From Haplosporangium gracile (Eukaryota; Mortierellomycota; Mortierellomycetes; Mortierellales; Mortierellaceae), in assembly GCA_015499985.1 (NCBI GenBank), contig JAAAUF010001050.1, positions 1-13,253 of the forward strand: a DNA stretch of 13,253 nucleotides, read 5' to 3'. Position 1 is the stretch's first letter, and each line of letters opens with the position of its first letter. This document shows positions 1 to 10,800 of this stretch, in pieces. Under the pieces are notes generated by a model. That model was not told where the DNA came from and ran no database searches. It saw only the letters and a program-made list of their open reading frames with translations. Both the position numbers and the translations under genes were made by a program.

Positions 1-30
<30 letters not shown>
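1..30. repeat. (TC)15 microsatellite at window edge
   Basis: The window opens in a perfect TC dinucleotide run of 15 units. It may extend further upstream, beyond the window. The following 100 bases remain CT-rich but imperfect. Confidence 0.95.
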
Positions 31-34
<4 letters not shown>

Positions 35-422
35 TCTCTTCTCTTTTTCATTATTTCTTCTCTCGTTCTCTGCTCACTCCCTCTTACTCCTTCTCTCTCC
101 CTTTCTCCTCTCACACTCTTCACACCCTTCCTTCCCTTCCACCTCCGCTTCAATTGTTATCCGGTTTCCACGCACATATCCCTCCGCCGTTATTGCCAAC
201 TCTCCATCCTCCACTCTTTCACCAAACTCTGATCCTCTCTCCGTGCTCTGATCTTGCGTATACCATCCATCCATTCATTCATCCTTCTCTCTACTCGACC
301 TCGCACAAGCTGGACCGACCGTTCGTTTCGAAGAACATCTACGAGGTACAAAGACTTCTTCCTTTCCCTTTCTATGCCATCGTAACATCCGATATCCACA
401 CCATCCTTTCCTTTCCTCTTAA

Positions 423-540
423 GTGAGTATCACAACAACAACAACAGCAACAACAACAACAACAACAACAATAATAACAACAATGATGGTAACAAACAGC
501 AAGTATAGCAACCCTCTAGTGTCATGCTCCTTCCTTTCAG
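423..540 (+). other. Candidate 5' leader intron
   Basis: GTGAGT at 423-428 is a good fungal donor, and the pyrimidine-rich segment ending CAG at 538-540 is a good acceptor. The resulting 118-bp size matches the coding introns of this gene. It lies 1.3 kb before the start codon, so it would be a leader intron. The evidence is consensus sequence only; no reading frame constrains it. Confidence 0.3.
433..484. repeat. CAA-type trinucleotide repeat
   Basis: This is a run of CAA units with one CAG and a few ATA/ATG interruptions, about 17 units long. It is the only purine-bearing repeat island in an otherwise CT-rich leader. It falls inside the candidate leader intron. Confidence 0.9.
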
Positions 541-849
541 CCTCCATTCCCTTCCATCCTCTTTCTTTTATTCCTCCCTTTGCACTCCTGCCTTTCGTCC
601 CACTCATATCCAGCAATACCAGCTGAAAATAGCCTTTTTCTTCTTAGTCGTCGTCCGACGCATTCTTTTTCTACCCTTCTATCCTCTTACCCTTCTCCTC
701 TCCCTCCTTACCCATTCCAACCCTCATACATATATCCAGGATCTTCTCTCTCAATTGCTCGTATCACAGGCATAAACACAAATTGGGTTCGTTCATCCTA
801 TTGTTCTCTATCGGTACGATCATTATCATCTCTTTACCCTTTTCCTCAC

Positions 850-850
<1 letters not shown>

Positions 851-877
<27 letters not shown>
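851..877. repeat. (TC)13 microsatellite
   Basis: A perfect TC run flanked by further CT-rich sequence. A shorter (CT)7 run follows at 1039-1052, and a TG run of about five units lies at 1126-1136. Confidence 0.95.
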
Positions 878-881
<4 letters not shown>

Positions 882-1755
882 CTGTCTCTCGTTTCTCTTT
901 TTTCAATTATATACGTCCTATTTTGACTCCTGCTCAACTGAACCATTTGTCGGCGGCCTCTTTTTTTTTCCTCTCGTTTTCGAAACGCACAGCATCGTTT
1001 GTTATGCGCATCAGTTGTATTTATACAGATCGCTTTTGCTCTCTCTCTCTCTTTTTCCTATTACCTGCACACCGGTTGGTCCCTTGCAAAAAAAGAAATA
1101 TAATCGCTCTCCTTCTCTCCTTCTATGTGTGTGTGTACCCCGTTCGATCCATTCAACCTCCCTTCTTTCCTTAATCTTTCCTTTCTCTTTCCCTTTGTCC
1201 TTCTTTCCATCTCGCTCGCACGCTCCACCTCTTTTTCTCCACTCCTCCTCGAGCCCAACCCAGTCAGGCAGCTAGTCAGACTCGTATGTTTTTGTCTGTC
1301 TGTCTGCTTAAATCTTTCCTTGCAACCAACCAACCAATCGAACTAAAAAAAATAAGCACTCCTCCTTTAACCAACCCAAACTTGGTCCTTGCACTCTTTG
1401 CACTCACACTAACGTGTTCTCACCACCCAACTGCACCAACTACGCTGATGGCAATCCTTTTTTTATACTTTTACTTATTTTTGTTGTGCCTCCCCCCCTG
1501 AACCATTTGTGTGCATCACGCTCCCTTCTTTACTTAGTAGTCTTTCCCTTTCACATTTACTCCCTCACTCTTCTCTCCACCATCCACCTCATTCGTTCCT
1601 TCTTTCTTCTCTTCTCATTACATTCTTTCAACACTCTTACCAACACACACACCCCTCCTTTCTGCTTTCACCCCTTTGTTTTAATATACACGCGTTCACA
1701 AGGGCAATTGTTTTTCATGTATTAACCGCAACGTCGTGCACCTCTCCCTCCACTT

Positions 1756-1781
1756 TCTCTCTCTCTCTCTCTCTCTCTCTC
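1756..1781. repeat. (TC)13 microsatellite just upstream of the start codon
   Basis: A perfect TC run ending about 55 bases before the ATG at 1836. Its position next to the start, and next to an acceptor-like CAG at 1831-1833, means it could be a core-promoter pyrimidine tract or the polypyrimidine part of a leader intron. Confidence 0.95.
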
Positions 1782-1835
1782 CTTCTCCACCCTCTCCTCC
1801 AACCTCCTGTTTCAACAACTGCATTCTTTCCAGCT

Positions 1836-4800
1836 ATGCGTCGCTCAACTTCCAGTCCCACCTCCACACCACCCGCTCCTACACCTATACTCGAACCAGC
1901 CTCGCCTCCCGAACGTCTGCGACCCAAGCCATTAACATGGCGCGACCGCCGAAATAGCCTCGTCGGCCTGGTGTGGCCTTCCACTCTCTCTTCCTCTGCT
2001 TCCTCAACGCCTGTCACCACTCCCCAGACCGCTACCTTTCCACACCACATTCACCACCACTCACCCAGCTCCGCCTCAACCTCCCCCAAGGCCCTCGTCA
2101 ATTCTTCCTCCTCCGCCCACTCCTCCAGCTCTAAACCACCATTGCAGCAGTCAGAAAGGGAAAGAAAAGGCCGCAGTGGATCCTTCTCATTCTCTTCTAA
2201 TTCATCCCCAACGCTCTCCTCTCGCGCCAGGGGCAACAACGATCCCAAGAGTAACAATAGCGACAATAATAACAGCAGTAGCAGCAGCAATAGCGATAGC
2301 CCACGCAAAGGGACCACTCCCCATACTTCCAACACCAACACCCTCTCGAGCTCCAGCAGCAGCAGCAGCAGTAACAACAGCAGCAAACACCACTTTTTTC
2401 TCTTCCCGAATCGATTCCTTCCCCATCACCATCATTCATCTTCTAATCCACCGACAATGGACTTGTACAACACCAGCCAAAACAATAGTCGCTCCAACAG
2501 CCAAAGCAAAAAGAAGTCCAACAACTCGCACAAACGGCATTCTACCTCCTCTTCGACCCATACTTCCACAACCCTTGTCACACAACACCTTGCTGCTGCA
2601 ACTACTCCTTCTACTCCCTCTTCTTCTTCTGCTCCTGCTTCTGCTGTTGCTGTTGCCCCCTCTGCGACTGTCACCACCCTCACCACCACCACCAACAACA
2701 GCTTCAACAGGGACAACGTGAGCACCTTGTCGTTGTCGTCGTCGTCTTCGCCTGTTTCACACTCCGCACGGGGCATGTCTCCAGCTCACCCCAGAAGCAG
2801 TCCCGCCCTCAGTCACAAACGCACCTCATCCCTTCCTACCTCAGTCCTGGCCGTTGCCATTGCTGGTCCAGGCCCTAGTCTAGACCCTGACCCCTCTTCG
2901 GCACAAACGGTACCAATGGGATCTCTATTATCCCCTGTGCTACCATCATCTCCGCTCTCTCAGTCGTATTCTCAGTCTCACCATTTCCAAGACAGTCGGC
3001 CGCCCAGTTTGCCTTCTTCGCCTTTGTCCGTTTCCACTTTCGCTAGCACAGAAGAGTCACAGCACCAACAACCACAATATCAACAACCACAGCAACCACG
3101 GATACAGGAGATCCCTCAAACGGAAACAACAGACATTTTGATCGATGCAACAATAGCAATAGCAGAGCAGAGGATAGAGAACAGTCACTCTCAATCGCTT
3201 ACCGGATCAGCAGCAGCATCAGTAGCATCAACGACGACAAAATCACCTCCGCAGACTTGCCGACATGTCGTGACCTTTATGCCTGTCATTGAGTCCGTCC
3301 CCGAGGAGCCTCAGCCAACTGTCGACGCACCACCTGCACTTCCAGAGGGAAACAATAAAAATAACATTGATGGCCCTACACCTGGTAAGTTAAACAAGGA
3401 AGCGAACATCTTTCAATTCTTATACTATTGTTTATGTGTTTATTATGCCACTGATATCTAACCACCAGGAGGAATGTACATGTACACCCTGACCTCGAAG
3501 TAGTATTAGGAGCGAGTATCGAGCCAGCAACAGTAGCACTGTCACCACGTATACCGCCAAGAGTGAGCAACTTTTTAAAGACTCTCAGTACAACACAGGG
3601 ATTGCTCAACACTACACCCAAGGCCCCACTGGAACTTTCGCCGTCGTCAACCCAGCCTAGCACGGCCGTGACCTCCGAGAAAAATGCCTGGCCAACATCC
3701 ATCTCGAATCCTGAGGAGATTGAGCAATATCGTGCAGAACTGAGCATTTCAGCTTACCGCTCATTACTCAACACTCAAATGAAGTCGGGAAGCGTGATCA
3801 GCGGGAGTGGGAACAGCAGCAGTAACGCATCTCAGATGGGATCATCTTCAACAGTACCAACGGTACCCTCCGGTGTTTCGACCTCATCCTCCTCAGCAGC
3901 CTCGTTCAATTCATCTCTGTCGCCCAACATGACTCACAATATAGCTGTACTGAGCGCCACCGCTACTTCATCTTCACTGGAACAATCCGACATCGTTTCC
4001 AGCTCCAGTCCGCAAGAACAGTCCTGGTACCATTTTAAACAAAGCGCCAGCAGCGGATCCATGCTTTCAAGTTCCTATTATGGATATGACGAAAGTCTCG
4101 ATCCCTCTGCCCCCAGTTCTCGGCCGTCTCTTCATGTAAAGAGAGGCTCAATGGGCAGCGCTGCAGCTGCCAAGCTTCGTCTCTCCCCTGTCAACATCAA
4201 ACTCAACCCTTCCAGTCACGACCCACAACAATACAGCCCCAGTTTGTCCAGTGGATCAGGATCACCTTCTCCTAGCTCCGGATCTCCCCTCATGTCGTCG
4301 GCATCTTCAATATCCTCGCCTCACTCGAGTGTCAACTGGAAGGCGCGCCTTCGCCGGTCTCTGTCAAACCAGGAGAAAATCCAGTCGCCGCTCTCTAATG
4401 TCTTCAACCCAGATATGGCGCAGTCGGAGAGTGGTGATGGAAAGTCTTCTGCAGAGAGCCTTCGTCGGGACGGTCAAGTCAACTATCGAGTATCCCGCGA
4501 AAAGAGCTACGACATGGATCCTGAGAGCCCTGCAGGATCAGGAGACGACGAGGACTATCTAGAGGAACACCAAAGAACGGTGACTTCGACTTTTCTCCAG
4601 CAGACGCATCCAGACAGGAGCAGATCGTCTGTCGACAGTAATGGCTCAAGCACAGGCGACCAAACATCCACTTCAGCCTCCCGCCGGGAGCAAGTCTCCG
4701 ACCGTTTCCTTCCTATCAACATGCTCAATTCACCACAATCACAATCACAATCAGAGTCGCCAGGATTGGCTCTCTCCGCACCAACACGGTCAGCCTATAG

Positions 4801-7800
4801 CAGCAACCCCCAGCACTTTCTTCCCTCTCATCTCCATGCATCACAAGGAAGGGCGCAGGGCAGACAGCGACAACGGCACTTGAACAGATCTATCGATTCG
4901 CAAAAGTCATCGTCATTAGAGGAACATGATTCTTCACCACCTGCATCTCCTATGGCAGTCAATATCCCATCCCCTTATTCGGTTTCTGGATCTGGATCCG
5001 CCTTGCCTACCGAGATTCCCGCAGCAAGGAGGTCATCATCCCTGGCGTCATCTCCATCCTCTTACCAACGACATCACTCAGTCTACGTTCTAAGCGGGCA
5101 GATGTTCAAGAACTCGCCCCAAGGATCACCCAAATCTCATCTGGCCCGGGTTCTGGCATCGGATCAGGAGAACTACTACACCACCGATAGCGACTCGGAT
5201 TGTTGGGGCGGAAAGCCTGTTGGCAGGAAAAGGTCGGTTGAGCGAGTGTTTTCTGATTCTGAAGCAGAGGATGACACCAAGCAGAAGCGCGGAGTTATCA
5301 GAGGATTCCACTTTCCTCCAAGGACAGCTCTTCGTCTGGAGTATGACTCGGACCACACCACCGGATCGACCAATGGACCTCCTTCGAGCATGATCGACAA
5401 ACTAATGTCATCACCCTCCCTGAGTGCTTTTGCTGGCCCGTCAATGGTCCATTCGGGCTCTCTTCCTGCCTTCTTCCCCGATTTGTCGGCCAATGCCCCT
5501 CAAAACCTAGTCTCTCAGATCGGATTCATGGACGACACCAACGAGCTGAACGCTGCGAACGCTCTGATCCATGAGATGGTGCGCGCCAAGACGAAGAGCG
5601 ATGCCGAGATCCGGATTGTCCTGGATGGCTGGTATGAGTGCAAGCGGGACAAGGATATCGCATGTATGACGTTTCAGCAGGAAATTTCAGATGCATACGC
5701 GCCCATGTGGACAGAGGAGAAGCCTGCAATGGATTCGCCTAGTCAGTGGAGCGTGGCGGATGATACACAAGGAACTCCGCTCCAGCCCTTCTCGTTCGGC
5801 GATGCATGGTATGAGACAAGCATTGGACCATTGGACAAGGCACCCGCAACCAGGAAAGCGGAAACGTTGGGCAAATCCTCACGCCACAGCAGCATTGGAC
5901 ACAAGGACGCTCTGGCAAGCTTGATGGTTACTTCCCGATCCTACAGCAACAATACTGCCCTCCCTGCTGGCAAGGAAGTGAACAGGAGCAACTCGATTCC
6001 GTCGGGCGACCTTGTACCGAGCTCGGTCTCTGTGTCTACCGCACCCATCGATGTACCTTCCCCAACCCCAGGACACACGCCTGAAGCGGAGGAAACAAGC
6101 AATCTCAGGGCAATTTCACGCAAGCAGTCGATCCTCTCCCGCCGTATCATTGCATCCAACAGCTGGCCGCCCACCATCCTTGCCAGTTCACACACCACCT
6201 TGCTCATCTCCATCGAGTGCATCTCCCAGCAGATCTTGCATACTCCGGTGTCGTCCATCATTGCACACCCCCTGCGAGCGGTCGAGATTATGAAGTCGTT
6301 ACAGACTCTTATGGACCGGCAGCGTCGCATGGCGGTCGGAAATGCAGAAGCCGAGGACCTACTGACCAAGCTTGTCTATGTGTTTGCTCCAGTGTGTCGT
6401 TTAGCTGAACGACTGGTAGGTCTTTTGCAAATGCGTCCCTCCCCGATTGAATACAGATATACTCCCAAGTCTTTATACTGACGCAGGCCCCATTACTTGT
6501 GAATCATATAGCATGAGCAACGCTTGAACGAGGATCTCCAAGCAACGGAACTTCCCTCTGGGAATTTGATGCTGGAGCAGAGCATACCGTTCTCACACCT
6601 GGACTGGTCGCCATTGCCTTCGCCCGCCATGCCGATCCAAACAACCGATAATGAAAAGTCAAAGTCGGCAGCTTCTATGGATGAACAGATCGAAAAGAGG
6701 ACAAGGGCAAGATCGTCCACACAAAACTCGGCTTCGACAGAACCAGGGTTGCACACCTCCATCCACCGTTCTCCCGAGGTCACTCCTGCAGCAACAAGGA
6801 CATCGCTTGATCAGCATCTCAAGGGAAAGAGTGATGTTTTTGCTCCTGCGAACTGCGTTGTGGCGGAACATGCAAGCGCGTTCTCTGCCGGTGAAATACA
6901 GTTCCAGTCGACCGCAACCGTTCTAGCCTTGTCTCCATTGCCCAGCAAGCGATTCTCAGCCCCTCCGCTGTCAAGAGCTATGACCCTGGATATCAAGCCA
7001 GCTGTGACCTCTCCACTTATCAGTCAGCTTCCGCCTAAATCTCCAGAGGCATCCCGGTCGCCAGAGTCCACGCCAGATCAGGGTCAACGCCGAGACGCCC
7101 CATTAAGCCAGGAACGTGGAACCCTCGCAGTTTCGGCTGCACAGCCAAGCTCTGTCTCTCTCCGCTCCCTCGATACCAGCTTGCACAGAATAGAGAGCAA
7201 GGATGCCGCCAACGAAAGTGACAGCTCCGGTGTGTTGGGCGGCTCCAAAGCGAAGAAATTCGGTGATAAGAAGAAGTCGACCATGGGCCTACTCAAGTCG
7301 TTCAAGTCTATGTTCAATCACCAGCAGAGCAGTTCGGCCGAAAAGTCGCTGTCGCCCATGTCTCCTTCCCAATCCGCACAGCTTTCGCCGCTCTCGCCCT
7401 TGTCGCCTGGACTCTCATCCCCACTCTCTGGTCCAGTCAAGCCCAACCCCTTTGGACTTCGACATCGATCATCGGTTAACTCCAACAATTTGATCCGCTC
7501 CCAGACGATCGACTCTACAACATCCCAGCAGTTCCCTTCGTTGGATGTATCCGCAAAGTCGAATTCCCAATCCATTGCGACTGTGGACCTCTCCCAAAAC
7601 CTCACTGTGTGCAGAATCTGCGACGAAGAGATTTTGCTATCGCTTTTGGATCGACACAGCGAGACCTGCAAGCTCCAGCATGAATGCATTCAGAATCTCG
7701 AGAGCTGTAACCATGCCTTGGGTAAACTTAGTGCCTGTGTTTGGCAGCGCAGAGAGTTGATCGAGGCTATGAATCGACCGTACGTGGACTATTACAGTAT

Positions 7801-10800
7801 CAAGGACTCTGAGAAGACTCAAATTCTCTCCCAGAAGGCATCCCTGGTACTTGAATCTAACCCTCGAAACGCGATACGCAAGCTAGAGAAGTACCACCAA
7901 AAAATCAACAACATGCTTCAGGACCCCAAGAGCCCGGCCTACGACGAGGAGCTTTTCAACATCACAAAAAAAATTGCCCATGTGATTCGAGAGAAGCTGG
8001 CAACAATGCGCACGATCCAGAACCAGCTTAATCAGCTGACAGGACGCGACGGCGGTGACAACGGCATTGTCATTCGGTCTCAGAGTGCCAGTGCGATCAG
8101 TTCCCAGAGTGAGCTCCAGCAGTCTTCTTCTTCGACCTCATTTTGGGGAAGCAGGAAGAAGTCAAAGTCAAAGTCCAAGGATGGTGTGGCACGATTAAAC
8201 AAGCCACCATTACCCCTGCAGTCTTCTCAGACCATGACTGGAATTGCCGGTAAGCGGATAAGCCCGATCTCTTGGGTCGATCAAGGGTTTGCCTCCAAGC
8301 ATTCAAGGCGTGAGAGCACTGAATCAAAATTTTCAAACAATGGTATGCTATGTCATTACTATCCATTTGGATCTCTGTCACTCAATATTCAGCTGCTAAT
8401 CAATTGAGTAATTTTGTTTCATTTCTGCATATCTTAGACTTGGAGACGTCACGCACTGGTGGAGCAGGAGCCGGTGCCGACACGCCAGTTGTCAATAGGA
8501 TGAAGCGATCTGGCTCCATGTCGGCTGCTCAGGGAACATCGGGTCTGTCAGGTACGTCGGAGAAACCGAGCAAGAACTTCAGCACCATCTTTGCTGCCTT
8601 CTTGCGAGCATCACGTCAACGGATCAACAGCTACAACAACCTGGCTGGACAGTCCAAGGGCATCTCCGGCGAAGCAGAGACAGGTCGCAATGGCTTCTTT
8701 GGTGGCGGAGGTCCTGCTAGCGCTTTGTCGCCCCCATTCAACAACGCGGCGTCTGCTTACAAGAGTCACGTGCCAAGTATTCAAGACTTTGAAATCATAA
8801 AGCCTATCAGTCGCGGAGCATTTGGGTAGGTAACTGGTGGTTAGGTATGGCATTCATCTGAGTGGTTACGAAAACATTCACTGACGCTTGGGCTCTTCTT
8901 TATTCTACGCATCTATAGTAAGGTGTACCTGGCGAGGAAAAAGACGACAAAGGATCTCTATGCCATCAAGATTCTCAAGAAGGCTGACATGGTCCGCAAG
9001 AACATGGTCAACCACGTCTTGGCAGAGCGACGCGTCCTTGCCTTGACACGAACTCCCTATGTCGTACAACTGTTCTATGCGTTTGCGAGCAAGGACTACC
9101 TGTACTTGGTAATGGAGTATGTTATCGGAGGGGATCTCTCATCGCTCTTGGCTGTGTTTGGATCTTTTGACGAAGATATGGCCAAGATGTACATTGCTGA
9201 GTGTATTCTGGCACTGGAGTACCTGCATTCGAACGGAATCACCCATCGCGATCTCAAGCCAGATAACATGCTTGTCAACGCCGAGGGCCATATCAAGTTG
9301 ACCGATTTTGGACTGAGTCGTATCACCGTTCCCGATCAAAATGACATGTTCAGCTGGCATGAGCACAAGGCCCCGTCTCTGAACCGTAGACACATTGCTC
9401 GCCCTCCCTCTCATCCGCCCAAGGCATCGACTATCAAGAAGTCGGCGACCATTGGAAGTCTTGAGGGCAAGGAAGACCCAGCAGTCATGTCAGCGAGACT
9501 TGCCGCTGTTCAGGCATCACCAGTGGGCGCCTCGCAACAGCATAGTACACTCTCAGGACGTGCGACGAGAAGACATCGCGGGAGTAGCAAGGCTCTTCTT
9601 GGAACGCCGGACTACCTGGCGCCTGAGTTGCTGTTGGGTATTGGTCACGGTGAGGCAGTCGACTGGTGGTCGCTGGGTGTGTGTCTGTTCGAGTTCCTTA
9701 CTGGCTATCCCCCGTTCATGGATGAGGCACCTGAGGCCATCTTCAAGAACATCCTCAACCACGGTACGACACTAACTTTATTTTTTTTTTCTCTTAAAGT
9801 CATTTGCTATTTGGTAACGTTTATGACTAACAGAAAGAACATTATACTCCAAAACTCCAATAGACATTCAATGGCCCGAATATGGTTTGTCGAGGGAAGC
9901 TCACGATCTGATTAACAAGCTGTTGAGCAGAGAGCCCACACATCGCCCTTCGCCCGCTGCTTTAAAGGCACACCCCTTTTTTCAAGGCGTTGACTGGGAG
10001 AACATCAGGAACCAGGAGGCCCCTTTTATTCCTTCACCTAACGACAATACCGACACAAGTTACTTTGATGGTAAGAAACCGCGCCATTTTTTTTCATTGG
10101 TATCTCATGACAAGTATGCATTCATGGTAATCAAGTTTCATCATGACTTTGGTCGCCTATCGTAAATAGCTCGAAACGCCAGACCCGACATCAGACGATT
10201 ATCAAATGGCAACATGGCAGAGATTGCGTCAGGAAATGCCGTTGTCTCGGACAATGCTGCCAACACTACTTTTGACAACGCCGCCGCGTCTAGAAACTCT
10301 GCTTCAAAGCAATCGGACCCCGATATTGTCTTGACAGCGCCTCCCTCGATGATGCCAACCATGACCCCGTCGACGTCGGCTGTGAGCCTGGAGTCAGGTA
10401 CGTCTTCGCCCACCTCCACTGAGCGAACGTCGATGCAAACTGTCCGACCCAGGCTGATGAACCATGGTCGCTCAAAGTCAGTCTCAAATCGAGTCTCGTT
10501 CTCTCCTGGATTCGGTTCTTCGCTCTCGAACACCCTCTCGTCCTCATCCTCTTCACTCCATCGCATCCGACCTTCGTCATCTTCCCAAATGGGAATCGGC
10601 ATGTCACCATTCTTAGCTGAGCAGCCACTGGGGTCTCCTTTAGCCAAGCAAATTGAGAGCGAGCTTTGGGCTCAGAGCCACTCTCTTTCCGCTTCATCCT
10701 CAGTGCCATCAGCCAGAGTCGGCGGCGATCCAGCCTTGAACCCAAACTATTTTGCTGGACTCGACTATGGAAAGCCTTTATCCAGTATGGAAAGCCGCTC

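Larger units (their letters stand above)
1..1835 (+). promoter_or_regulatory. CT-rich promoter and 5' leader of the kinase gene
   Basis: This 1.8-kb stretch has no convincing gene on either strand. The + strand is strongly pyrimidine-rich with repeated CT runs, so its open frames translate to Ser/Leu/Pro/Phe low complexity. Pyrimidine-rich upstream tracts are common around fungal transcription starts. The stretch probably holds the promoter and a long leader that may contain introns. No clear TATA box or specific operator could be assigned. Splice-like motifs include GTGAGT at 423, GTATGT at 1284, and a TTTCCAG acceptor-like motif ending at 1833, two bases before the ATG. Confidence 0.55.
8785..9982 (+). 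other. Protein kinase catalytic domain (about residues 2212-2546)
   Basis: The domain starts at [19 protein letters not shown], an AGC-type Gly-loop in which the first Gly is Ser. All catalytic residues are present: AIK lysine 2242 (codon 8968), helix-C glutamate 2261, HRDLKPDN with D2336 (9250), DFG D2354 (9304) and GTPDYLAPE ending at E2461 (9625). DWWSLGV follows, and the domain ends near HPFF (9971). It should therefore be active. About 90 residues are inserted between DFG and the GTPDYLAPE motif, as expected for the Rim15/Greatwall group. Three introns cut the region or its tail. Confidence 0.95.

Noticed and set aside
580..1275. 231-codon open frame in the upstream region
   Set aside because: It consists almost only of Ser, Leu, Phe and Pro from CT-rich DNA. 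Low complexity explains the lack of stops, and no domain is visible.
1..1781. CT repeats as a CRISPR-like or mobile-element array
   Set aside because: These are simple dinucleotide microsatellites with no spacer structure, target duplication or transposase frame.
1509..1835. Upstream extension of exon 1 to position 1509
   Set aside because: The codon at 1509 is GTG and there is no in-frame ATG before 1836. The translation is CT-derived Ser/Leu, and the likely start is the ATG at 1836.
2051..2386. Minus-strand Leu-rich open frame
   Set aside because: It is the reverse complement of Ser/Asn-coding AGC/AAC repeats, so poly-Leu is expected. It is a shadow of exon 1.
3563..6481. Separate gene starting at 3563
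   Set aside because: The start would be GTG, which a fungal nuclear gene would rarely use. The end runs into intron 2, and the protein continues in the next exon, so this is an internal exon.
10141..10647. 168-codon minus-strand open frame
   Set aside because: It lies opposite intron 6 and the well-supported exon 7, with no recognisable domain. It is best explained as a shadow frame.
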